Origin: Phallusia fumigata
Taxonomy: Eukaryota; Chordata; Ascidiacea; Phlebobranchia; Ascidiidae
Assembly (NCBI GenBank): GCA_008931825.1
Contig: QXVZ01006606.1
Location: 8,059-30,083, forward strand
Length of the DNA: 22,025 nt
Reading direction: 5' to 3'
Shown: positions 1 through 12,600 of the stretch, piece after piece
How positions within the stretch are numbered: position 1 is the first letter of the stretch
How the letters are laid out: each line of letters begins with the position of its first letter
The notes under the pieces: generated by a model
What the model was told of the DNA's origin: nothing
Databases searched by the model: none
What the model saw: the letters and a program-made list of their open reading frames with translations, nothing else
Program-made: the position numbers and the translations under genes

Positions 1-270
1 GTACAACCTATTTGTTGCACATGTTCATTACCAAAACAAAGGAACACACGTTCTATTGTGATTCGCCCATTACTTTATAAGCAAGTAATCGATTCGTAGT
101 GCGGTTTCGCAGTAATTGCGTAGTTTTAAATTTAGTTTAGAATAAATTTGAATTTTTTGTATAATGCTCGGCCTAATTCATGCGACTGCTCGACCGAGCG
201 CCGAGCATCAAAAATTGCGATGCTCGGTACCGAGTACTCGGGTTCTGGCACGGTTCGGTCCATCCCTACT
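1..270 (-). mobile_element. End of a hAT-like DNA transposon, cut by the window edge
   Basis: Read on the minus strand from about 270, the sequence starts TAGGGATGGACCGAACCGTG and continues through repeated CTCGG/CCGAG palindromic motifs into AT-rich DNA. TAGGGATG-type ends with such CTCGGTAC runs are typical of hAT elements. Only one end is visible, so neither the partner repeat nor the target duplication can be checked. It sits within the next UBR intron. Confidence 0.45.
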
Positions 271-697
271 GACAATAAAAGTAGACAAAATCTGGGTCAG
301 GGAGTTTTATCATGAAATATTCTAGAAAAGTTGTTTAGAATCAAAGTTTTAAAAAAATGTGAATTTTGACAGACTGACATACACAACTTCAACAATCAAG
401 GACCAAATTTTAAATTTAGAAGGCTTTTATGCATTCAGACAGATCTCTTACAAGCAAAGGTGGTTTGCCTTTTACCATCAAAACTATGTTCTGCTTTACA
501 AATGTACATGTTGGATATGTATGTCTCTTCTACCATTTCTGACCAATCGAGTTTTCATATGATGTATCATAGTTTCATAAGTTTGATTTTAAAATTTCAT
601 GACATACAAGTTAAATGCAGAAATATGGTTTTCCTCGAAGTCATTTTAAAATTGCCTTCAAAGTAAAAACACAACTCTGGCAAAATCTGTTTCCCAC
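271..697. other. UBR intron, no gene seen
   Basis: Between the hAT-like end and the last visible UBR exon I find no exon with homology. The short open frames here are uninformative. The next UBR exon (basic AERKRKAE-type segment) is expected further left. Confidence 0.6.
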
Positions 698-3600
698 CTC
701 ATCTTTGAACAACAAAAGTCTGAAGTCCTCGCATTCGATTCCCTGTCTTCTCTTCTGTACCTCGTCTACTCCATTAAGAAGCCAAGTTATGTTGTCCTTG
801 TGAAGACTTGCTGCTTGGTAAGTCGACAGGCGTGTCAAACAGTCGAGCAAACCACCTGAAATCAAACGGGCAGATACAATACTAGGCTGATCAAGAAAGA
901 TTTGCACTGAGAGTTTACGGAACAAGGTTACTGCTCAAGTTGTGGATTTGGTTAATGTTGTCTGTTTGTTTTTTATCATAAAACATTGCAGTTGTGTATT
1001 GACATACAAACAAACTTTATTTTGCAGCTTGTGACCAGTCTGCGACTAAGCTACCTGGCCTTTTCCTTCAAAATGTTTTTTTGCAAATTTTTGGTGACTG
1101 TAAGTTAGTTCAACACTTCCATTTCTCTAGGTGGAAGCAAAGTTGTTGAGGGCCCACAACCTCGCAAGCACAAACCTTTAAGGCCAGTCACTCAGCAATC
1201 TCTGCAGCAACTTTAGCAAATTGATATGGATAGATTTAAATTATCTTAAGTTCATAATTTATATATCTAATGACATTTTGGCCTGACAAAAAATGACCAT
1301 CAATCTAATTTTAGTTGCTTCAACCTGACAAACTTACAAGCATCAGCTTTTTCACAGAATTTAAATTGACTTGATTGGTCAATCATAACCGTTTCTCTCT
1401 CTTCCAAAATAGCAAATCCACAAAGATACAAAATCTAAAAGTTCACAAAAAAAGGATCTTGGATTATAAGGATATTGAAAGGCCTAAAAATTTATTCAAC
1501 AAAACTAAATTCACAATCTGTAAGACATTTTTTTAGTTTTCTAAAGAAACTGTAATATACATAAACCAAACCAAAGTATACATATATTTGCCAATGTTTA
1601 ACTTCAAAGTTATTTAATGCCTGCCAAGAATGGAAACTTACTAAAGACACAAAAGTATGCAAACCTTTTCGAAAAGTTTGTCAGACCATCTTAGATGGGA
1701 GGAGGACTCGTCTAACAACTTCTCTAGTGTGTCTTTGATAAAATAGATAAAAGCTGCAGAGTGTAGAAGATCAGGAACTTTGGCGAAGAGTCGGGTAAAT
1801 GGTGGAGACAAATTAGGAGTGAATACTGTAAAATAAAATACAGCTGGAAATATTCACCCCAGTAACAGAGCAAGTTGTCTTTATGTGATTCTATTCAACA
1901 TAATGAATGGCAATTTTGTTTTTAGTGTAAAAAGCAGATAAATTGTGTCTTTTCTTGACCAAGTGTGCTTATTGCATGTGTCAGTATTCTAATGAGTTTA
2001 GCAAGTGGCATGGTTTGAGTCATATCTTTGAAAAAACTCTTGAAATTAAAACTTACTGGTACAAGAAGTGATTTTTGAACACCAATCTTTACGGAAGCTA
2101 TGTATTTCTTTAAAGTCAACCTTGTTTCAGCAATTTTATGCAAACCCGATGGCTCGTAATTCACTAGGCAATGGCAACTGTATTTTAACCCAATTTGTTA
2201 AGCTTCAATTTAAAATTATAACATTTTTCCACACCGACACTCGTCTTACTACAAGTTTGGTTGAGCGACTTCTTTCTGCGTATAACTTCATTCTGAGCAT
2301 TGGTTTGGTGCGATGCAGTTGAGTAGTGGTAATAACAGGGAGATACTTGATCCAAGTAGGATTCCTTTAATTCATATCTAAAAGCAAATAAACAAATTAA
2401 CATGTTGCCTTGACTGACTGTGTACTCTTAAACTTGTTTTAAGCAGACTGGATGCAGAGACACATAAAAAGTCAGAAAGGGTGCTTCATTCCGTTGTATT
2501 GTGTGTTGGTTAATCACTTGGTTATTTTGAACCTAGTTTATTTTTTATAAACCAGTGATCTGATTCTTTTAATCCATTTGCTTGCCACAAGGAGTGTGTG
2601 CTTACCTTGCAACCGAAGTGGCAGTGGTGGCATTTTTGTAGTCCGCAACTTCCTCTAAAATTGATTCCCAGCCTGGAGTTTCACTTACCTAAATTGACAT
2701 AACACACAAGCCATGAGAGATCACAGCACACAAAGCTATCAGTGGACACAATTTACTTAATTCCTTTTCGAGTTCCCTCAACCTACAGTACATTAAGGCT
2801 TACTTTTAGTAGATTAAGTCAAGAATAGTCCCAACAACTCTCTGTTAGGATCGAAGTCTAACATAAAATATTCTCCAAATGGGGACAACGAAAAAACAAT
2901 GAAGCGTTACAGGTATATCTTAGTTGAAATAGCTATAAACTGATGCAAAGTGGATAAAACTTGACAAACACCTCATCTGGAAGATGCTTGCTGACTTTGG
3001 AGTGGGGCCTTGGGCCGCTTGCGAGAATATGGATTAATTCCCTCTTGGCAATGTCATGCATAGTAACTTGGCCGATCCCTTCAGTACATCGCTCGACACA
3101 GATGTAGATAAGAAGTGAAACAAATTCATTGTATATCGGCGTCAAATACTTGAAAATAAAAGGTTGACATCACATAATTTTACTGAATTATTTATCACCA
3201 ACTTTAACACTGGCATAACATTTTTCAACTTCTTTTCTTTTTTTAGATGAGTTTGGTTTAATCCTGACTAAAAAACAATTTTTGATCTTTTCAGTAGGTA
3301 TAACCCAGTGCCTATCCAAAAAAGTTCCTGAAAACAAAACATTTGGTTTGCCTACTTACTTCAGCAATTTTCTGTTGTTCATTAAGCTTCATGCGAGTGT
3401 GTAACAGCACAAAAAACTCATTTGGATCAGCCTGTGCAGCACAAAGCTGTAACATCTGCAGGTCACGGTCGAACGCCTCCGCTCGGCAATTATTGTCACG
3501 ACAGTAGTACACTTGATTAGCCAGTGAGAGTCCATTACGCCGCCAGGCACCGGCGGTCGTTTGACCACAGAGACACACAGCTTGAAATGTGTGTTCTGCC

Positions 3601-6600
3601 AGCTTCAACACATCCATATCGATTCCTGCATCTCTCATACTAAGTCCCAGTCTTCCAAACTGGACAAGGAGGCCGGCAACCAGACGAGTCAGCGGAACAT
3701 GGACCGACACCGGTTTGGCTAGGATGTCGAAATCGGTGAATGTGTACTCTTGGTCGTTGTAGGTAACTGTCGCGATTTGGTTTCTCTGAGTTTCAAGACA
3801 CTTTTTAAGCTGCCCGACTGCCACTTGCAAACACCCAATGAGAACTTCTTTCTGCAAAAGAGAATCTCTGTCAGATTTTGAGCAACTTTTTGCCCTTTTA
3901 ACTTTATTTCGGAGCAGTGAGTACGAGAAGAACACTGAGTTACAATACACTGTACAACAAATACCAAAGTCTCAAAGAGATGGCTTAAAGCAGTGGTTCC
4001 CAACCTTTTTTGATGCATTCCCACTTTTGTTTAATTTGGAACTTCGTATTACCCCCTTACTAGAAAAGAAATGTCTACTAAAAATACTACACTTATTACA
4101 ATTAACTTTAGTGCAAATTCCTAATTGGACCTCTGGCTTAAAGCCTTAATATTCTTTTGACATATCAACCACAACTGATTCAAGCATTTCCACTGTCATA
4201 CAAAGCTTAAATAAATATACACAGAACGAACCTTTATGGAGCACCAGACATAAAGGGGCTTCATGATAGGTATTAGACGCATGAGTAAAGTAATTCCAGT
4301 CTCCCATTCTGGCTCGTGCTCAACGTGACGATCCTTCTTGAACACAACAGCATCCATACCCTAAAAAAAGTTGGCTTTTTAATAAACTGTTTCTTTTAAG
4401 CTCAAATTTTTGTAGTCAGGTTAGTCAAAAACTCTTTTGGGACAGGGTGTCCCAAATTGGCAAGGGGAAGTGCTGTATTCCTCTAAAAATAAACAACATA
4501 GCACATGCTTGTGATGTAATAGGAAATCAATGTGGTTCAATTAGTACCAATAGAATATCAAGAAAATTAGAATCACATTAAATGACAAATGTGTTCATGA
4601 TCAAACTATGACAAATTTGAATGTATTATCAGCGCTGCTGACAGCATTAATTCATATAGACTGTGGACTTATGATTTGCTGTAATGTATTTTCTTTTTAA
4701 ACATAGTGATTTTGTTGGTGAACTTGTGTCTTTTATTATGATGTACATTTTCCTGTTCCTTATGTCCTGGAAAAAATGTAAAATATATTTTACCTCTACT
4801 GCTGATAGAAATGCTACAAATGTTTTGAAGAACTTTTTGAACTTATCATGCAGCTGAGAATCCCAGTCTGTTGGAACATTTGACAAAACATACCTATGAA
4901 AAGAAAAAAAATTGTCGCATGGGATATATATGTGCTAGGCTGCAAATTGTATATTAGTCAAAAAAACAATCTTAACCACATTAGGCAGTTTAAGACAGTT
5001 GCTACAAGTGCTGGTTCAGATGTTGTTAATCATATTTCTCTAAACATCACCCTGGACACCTAGTGAAATTTTTACAACACATACACTTAATGAAAAGTAC
5101 TATTATTGGTGACAACGACTAAGTCATCTATAATTCTTGCCAAAAACTGTGCTCGACTGAGTTTATTCTTACTCACATTTCAATGTCCAATTGGTATGTG
5201 TTCTTAAGGGTAATGATATCTAATACAAAACACTGTCCGAGCACTAACTACTATTACTAGCATAATCATGTCATTAGAAGTTATGTATCAAATTCAGCAA
5301 ATAAGTCGATACTCACTTGATGTTGTAGAGGACGTACAACATCCTTCGGAAAAACTTTTTGACTTTTCTGTTGTCAAGTTGAAATACTGGTGTCGCATCG
5401 AAATCNAATCACATTAAATAACAAATGATTTCATGACCAAACTATGACAAATTTGAATGTATTATCAGCGCTGCTGACAGCATTAATCCATAAAGGCTGT
5501 GGACTTTGGACCAAGGATTTGCTGTAATGTATTATCTTTACAAATACAGTGATTTTGTTGGTGAACTTGTGTCATTTTTCATGATGTACAGTTTCCTGTT
5601 CCTTATGTACTAGATAAAATTTATAATATATTTTACCTCTACTGCTGATAGAAATGCTACAAATGTTTTGAAGAACTTTTTGAACTTATCATGCAGCTGA
5701 GAATCCCAGTCTGTTGGAACATTTGACAAAACATACCTATGAAAAGAAAAAAAATTGTTGCATGGGATATATATGTGCTAGGCTGCAAATTGTATATTAG
5801 TCAAAAAAAACAATCTTTACCACATTAGGCAGTTTAAGACAGTTGCTACAAGTGCTGGTTCAGATGTTGTTAATCATATTTCTCTAAACATCACCCTGGA
5901 CACCTAGTGAAATTTTTACAACACATACACTTAATGAAAAGTACTATTATTGGTGACAACGACTAAGTCATCTATAATTCTTGCCAAAAACTGTGCTCGA
6001 CTGAGTTTATTCTTACTCACATTTCAATGTCCAATTGGTATGTGTTCTTAAGGGTAATGATATCTAATACAAAACACTGTCCGAGCACTAACTACTATTA
6101 CTAGCATAATCATGTCATTAGAAGTTATGTATCAAATTCAGCAAATAAGTCGATACTCACTTGATGTTGTAGAGGACGTACAACATCCTTCGGANTCCGA
6201 GCACTAACTACTATTACTAGCATAATCATGTCATTAGAAGTTATGTATCAAATTCAGCAAATAAGTCGATACTCACTTGATGTTGTAGAGGACGTACAAC
6301 ATCCTTCGGAAAAACTTTTTGACTTTTCTGTTGTCAAGTTGAAATACTGGTGTCGCATCGAAATCATCTCCGCCCTCATCCAAGGTATTGCAGAAAGTTT
6401 TGATAACCGACCTGAGGAGGACGTGAAGAAGGTCTTCTTCCACAATAAGGTACCTCACCTGGATAAAAGGTTCAAAAAGACATGTAAAAACCCATTAAAA
6501 ATGTCAAGAACTTGATTTGTACAAAGAAATGATGTTGAGTTGAGTTTCTTTCGCTTGGTAAAAGAAAACATAGTGACACAATAGCACTAAAACAATCACC

Positions 6601-9600
6601 AGGCCAGAAATAGCTGGCTTTTACACGATTTTTGTTTAACTTAATCATTGTTAATGAATTCTCTTTTTTCGAATTTGATTTTACTTCTACGTGTACAGGT
6701 TTGCCCCTGGCCAGAAGGGGCATTGTGAAACAGACTAATTAGACAGGGTTCCATTTGTAAAAAAGTCAACAACTACTGATGTAAATAAAAGGAAACAGGG
6801 ACTGATTAAAATAACTGCAGCTTTGTTGGATTACTTGTTTTGCAATATGTGTGGGTGGGAAGTGCACAGTNCACCTGGATAAAAGGTTCAAAAAGACATG
6901 TAAAAACCCATTAAAAATGTCAAGAACTTGATTTGTACAAAGAAATGATGTTGAGTTGAGTTTCTTTCGCTTGGTAAAAGAAAACATAGTGACACAATAG
7001 CACTAAAACAATCACCAGGCCAGAAATAGCTGGCTTTTACACGATTTTTGTTTAACTTAATCATTGTTAATGAATTCTCTTTTTTCGAATTTGATTTTAC
7101 TTCTACGTGTACAGGTTTGCCCCTGGCCAGAAGGGGCATTGTGAAACAGACTAATTAGACAGGGTTCCATTTGTAAAAAAGTCAACAACTACTGATGTAA
7201 ATAAAAGGAAACAGGGACTGATTAAAATAACTGCAGCTTTGTTGGATTACTTGTTTTGCAATATGTGTGGGTGGGAAGTGCACAGTGCACAAAGCTTATT
7301 GTTTTGTAAACATGTCTTTTCATTGGGTGATGAAGTATGTTGCATGTCATGTGATTCCTTTGTTGGTCGATATTTAACCTTATTTATTTAAACCAGTGTT
7401 CTTTGCCATGTCTTTGAAAGCTTTGTTGCTTAGACAAATTGCAGTGGATATGTGGAGATTTAGATCTTTTCCTCAAAGATTTTTACACATAAAAACAACT
7501 GCCATGTTGGTTTCATTTTTAATAATGCAACTATTTCAGCACCAAGGATTTCCATTTGTGCTGAAGTAAAAACTGACAGAGTTTCGCTAAATAAAATCGT
7601 AACAACTTTTTAAGGGTTGGATCTGCCAAAAGGCTGTCAAGTGTCTACAACATTCTCACAAATTTAATACTGCAGGTCGGGCCTGCAGAGACACAATAAT
7701 GAATCAGGGCCAGTTTCTGAGAAATACAACACGGATGTTTGAAATTAATTTTGAGGGCGGAAGCCTACTAGAAAGGGAATTTTATGAAATCATTTAGGTT
7801 AATACAAGTCTACTTACGAGAGTTGGAACTGTGAGAACTTGAACTGAAATGGAAAGAATGGAGTCAGCGTGGTCATGATCGTCATTGAGAAAGTCGACAA
7901 CAAGTTGGTCGTACGAACGGATAAATTCAACACCGAAATTCTTCTTTGATTCCATATGCAGCATAACGACAGCAAGGATAAGTTGCTGATATCCCCCTCT
8001 GGCCCCTTGAAAGTCAAAGATATTTAAAAATTTATATAATTAAAATAAAAAATATTGAGATTTAAGTTGAGTTGGTTTGTAAAACTATGTTGTAATTTAA
8101 TATCAATTCCATAAACACAGACTAAAAGGGAGAAAATGTTGATTGATTGACTGGTTCATTGCGGTGTTTTGATTGCTTTGTTTAACCTCACAACCCAAGA
8201 AATCACCCTGTTGGTTTTTAAAAGAGCCCAAACTATGACAACAATATCATGACTAAAGATTTCGATGAATGGTAGTTTCGTTGCACAGTGAAACAGTTCC
8301 GTTTGAGCATAAAACAACTGTACAAGTTTGACTTTTGACATATTGCCAATTGGAAAATTGCAGTGTTGTCAATTTAGTTTTGCCCCCGTAACATGTGTCA
8401 TTACCAACTTGTATTATCCTTAGTATAGGTTTCTTACAAGATTAAAGATTAAGTTTAAAAGCAGATTTACCTTTCCAAAGTAAAGCATCACTGAGCATGC
8501 ATTTTGTCACAAAAGTTGAACCATCGGAAATGTTCTTCTTCAAAATGCATTGAGCCAAAATGAGGCGTAGACCCTCTGTTGTACAAAAATAGTTTTATCA
8601 GTGATCAGATGTTTTTGCATAAATTATTTAGGTGAATGTTCTTAAAAATGTGTAATGACATCTCATAGTACCTAATGTTGCATTCTGGCAAAAAAGCAAA
8701 CCAGGATGATATCTCAAAAGGCAAAAATACTTTAACTAAGTTTTTTTCAAATAAACATTGGTGGGGAGCAAGTTTCCAAGATATGAAATCAGTTGCTGCT
8801 AAACATAGGAATTATGTATAAAGTAGCCTTAATCACAGTATCATCAGTTTTCATAAAATCGAAAACAGCATGAATCCATGCAATCTGTAACCAAAATACA
8901 GAAAGTAACTAAACTGCACAAAACTGAATGCTTAGAATACCACTCTATCCAGCTCTTGAGGCAAATCATCATGCAAACCCTATAACTGTAGTGATCTTAT
9001 CAAAATGAGCTTAATGAAAACAGACATGCAAAACAAACATACAACAATAAAAGTGGTGAAAAAAACAAGGCTGAATTTAAGCTGAAAAAACGGCCGAGAA
9101 ACTTACCAGACTTTTTAGCCAAGGACTCCAACCATGACATAAGAAACAAAGCGTGTTCTTGATGAGCATAAATACTGCTGTGCATGACCCTGGTCTGGAG
9201 CGGAAAAGCCACCCGGTGGATTCTTCCTCCAGCGGAATCCTGAAAAGTTTTTTAAAAATATGAAACAAACGTTTGTTAAAATATATTGCATATTACAGCA
9301 TTATTACTCCACAAGAAGATATCGTTTCAGCACGGAAAAAACTGTATTAAAATGTCTATGACATGTAACTTGTTACAGAATTTATGTTTGTTTGTTTCAC
9401 TTTTATCCTCGGGAGGCAGAGCAACGCCTGAAAGCGTTATGCTGAGTCCGCCGTCGAGCTACCTGCTTCATTGCAGTTCTGTTGGATCATTTTTTATTTG
9501 ATTTTTTCAATTTTTGAAAGTTGGTAACTTCAATTTGGGTCAACCCATCGGGTTCCTCTGGGTTGGAGCAATGCCGCTTAAGTTTCTTGCTCAGGGAAAC

Positions 9601-12600
9601 ACAAGCGACCGAGCTGGGATTAGAACCCACAACCTTGTGTGCCCAAGGCAGTCGCGCTAACCACTCGGCCATCTTTATGTGAGTAATTGAAAAACTTTAT
9701 TACAAACAAACAAGTTCGATTTACAATTTCAGAGGCATAGTTTTAGGGGGACCGAAATATGTGTGGTTAATCAATTGGCAAATACAAAACTGGTACATCC
9801 ACAAAACTTACTGTGACTATAGTCTTGCAATCTTCACAGCTTTTGTTGTCACCCATCATAATTGCTGATCTACCCTAGAAACAACAAAATTTGTTACAAA
9901 TGCGTTTCCTTCATAAGAACAGATTTTAAATGACACACTGCACTTCTTTGTTGACACCTGTTTAATTGGGTGTACTTTATTTCAAGTATATCAACAAAAT
10001 TTTTACACTATATGTGTTGAGTTTTAGTATAATTTGTTGATGCCACTTTTTGGTGTTTCTGGATTTTGCATCGCCCGATTTGCAATGTCTTATAATGCTT
10101 TCAAAGATTTCAATTGCAAAACACAAATATATATCACAAATATATTTTATAGGCTTGGATCTGATTATTTAGTTTGCTATAACTAAAAAACTACTAACCT
10201 AGTGTTGGAATAAAAAAATTAATTAAAAAATTTAGCTCCTTTAGACCTTTTATAATTATACCACACACGGAAATGGGGTATATACCTCACGATCAATTAA
10301 AGTTGCATAGTCAGATGCTGTGCTTTGTGAACAGCTGATTGCTTGAACCAAGGTGCTGATTACTTGATCAAAGGTGTGAGATTCATCGTTGAAAACAACC
10401 GTCACATATTGATCTGTGGGCTGTCTGGAATTTAAGAAAACAACAAATTGGAATTTGGAAACATATTTGTCTGCAAAAAATGCCCCCACATAACATTTAA
10501 CAAATTTTGTATATTTGTCACAGTCACTTGATTCATGCATATGAAGCAAACATTTGTTAAACATTTCCATTGTGTGCAAATAGGATGAATAATCAGTACA
10601 AATTTATGAGCTCATTCTGGAAGTAACAAAACAATGACACAGCATTTTTTAAACCCTTGACAGCTCAAGCACCCCAAATTTTTGTTTTTCTAAAAACAAA
10701 CAGGGTTTTATTTAAAGAGCTACTGTGCGAAAAATTGAGTTGATTCAGTAACTTTCAGCTGAAACCCTACGACAGTTAACTCTTCTGCCTCCGTCAGCAA
10801 AGCTTTCGACAACACCACCAATTTCAGTGTTTGCTAGGTTTTCAGACACATACCAATTGTCATGCAACAGAACAAATTGAAAAAGTGCTTACTCTTGGTG
10901 TAGACTTTGTGGTAAATCTTGGTGTTCAATACGAATGGGAACCAACATGTCAACAATGTAATCCAGTAGGACTTGAAATACAACCTCTGCTTTGTTTTGG
11001 AGGAGAGTGGGAAGTTTTGCTTGTGCGTCAACCTGTGACACAAAACAAATCGTTACTGATATCCAGTGGGAGTATCAGGTGTTTGTTTAGTTAAACTAAT
11101 GTATTATTGACAGCACAAACAATGGCCATTTATGTAATTGATACATTTTTATTGTCAAAGCACTGGACAGAAAAACAACAACTTTAAAGTACAGTTAATC
11201 ATATTAGCAAGCATGTTCTCTTACTGCTGAGCTTTCTGACATAACATCATGTTCACTGCACGATGGAAACTTGGTCCAAGCCTCGACGTCCCCACAATCA
11301 CAACATCCCCCTCCACCCGATGAATGAAGCTTAAATTGGTAGAAGATTTACATTATCTAATAAAGAAATCAGGCCAAAACATGCAGTTGAAATTCTGTGC
11401 TTCTTGTTCGAAACCTAAATGTACAATGACGATGCACCAATACACACTGTTATGCACTAATGCTTTTTCAAATATTTAAAATAAAAACACCAAACAAAAT
11501 ATTACGAACCACGTATTTGTGCTTTTTGTGTTCACTTTTTTGAAAGCACTTTCTGCACAGAACGCAGGTTCGGTCGACAGCACATTCCCTAGAAAAGAAA
11601 CAACTTTTAAAGGAAAATGATCAGATGTTTCTATGTAACAATCAGTATGAAATAGGTACCCATCTATGCACTGACAAAAAGACTACTAAATTTAAAGTTA
11701 AAGAAGGTGGTGCATTTTACCTGCATGAATATGTGGCCTCTCCAGTCTTAAACACATGCCCACAAAGTTGTGATGGATTGTTAAGCTGCTGTAGTTCCAT
11801 TAATGCTTCTTGCGGATCATTGTCAAATAACCACCTAAAAACAAGTAAAGAATACATACCTGATACAAGTAAATGCCCACATAACAGTTTTCGCAATATA
11901 ATTTGAAATGTTTAAAAGGGTATCAAAGTATCTGCCAATCATGTTTTTCAGTTTTAGTGACAAATTTTTTAAGGTTAAAGATGTCTAACCAGTACATATA
12001 TTTAACTTGTGAAAATGCTTCTGAATTCCAAATTTTACTGGGATATTTATATGTTTCTAATATTTTATGATAACAATACTCTTATAAAAACAAATACAAA
12101 AAAATATATTTTACCATGCAATTTTTTCCTGTATTTGTTGACATGTCTGTTTGTTCAGAACCTCGCCAACTTCCCATTCTGCATAGTTTTTGAGAAGATT
12201 TGAAGTTTCCTTGACCAATAACTTGTAAAAGGTTTCTTCAAAGTCACCAAGAGGCAAATTGGGACACAAAGAAATCATCTTTGCAGACCCTAGTAAACTT
12301 AAGGNGTTTAGTTAAACTAATGTATTATTGACAGCACAAACAATGGCCATTTATGTAATTGATACATTTTTATTGTCAAAGCACTGGACAGAAAAACAAC
12401 AACTTTAAAGTACAGTTAATCATATTAGCAAGCATGTTCTCTTACTGCTGAGCTTTCTGACATAACATCATGTTCACTGCAAGATGGAAACTTGGTCCAA
12501 GCCTCGACGTCCCCACAATCACAACATCCCCCTCCACCCGATGAATGAAGCTTAAATTGGTAGAAGATTTACATTATCTAATAAAGAAATCAGGCCAAAA

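Noticed and set aside
1922-2164. Extra UBR exon
   Set aside because: Open in frame and with splice-like ends, but it breaks phase with exon 1665-1825 and has no family match; skipping it restores both phase and motif.
6472-7139. Two identical 83-codon minus frames
   Set aside because: Intron sequence duplicated by the contig overlap at 6871; no homology.
9487-9672. 61-codon minus frame starting MAEWLARL
   Set aside because: It is translated SINE sequence; the start is the tRNA A box.
9601-9673. Functional tRNA gene
   Set aside because: A and B boxes are present, but the region continues into a SINE body and tail with a target duplication, and the B box is mutated, so a SINE head is the better call.
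11625-11906. 93-codon plus-strand open frame, present again at 12847-13128
   Set aside because: It lies antisense to UBR exon 2 and flanking intron and is duplicated only because of the contig overlap. No homology of its own.
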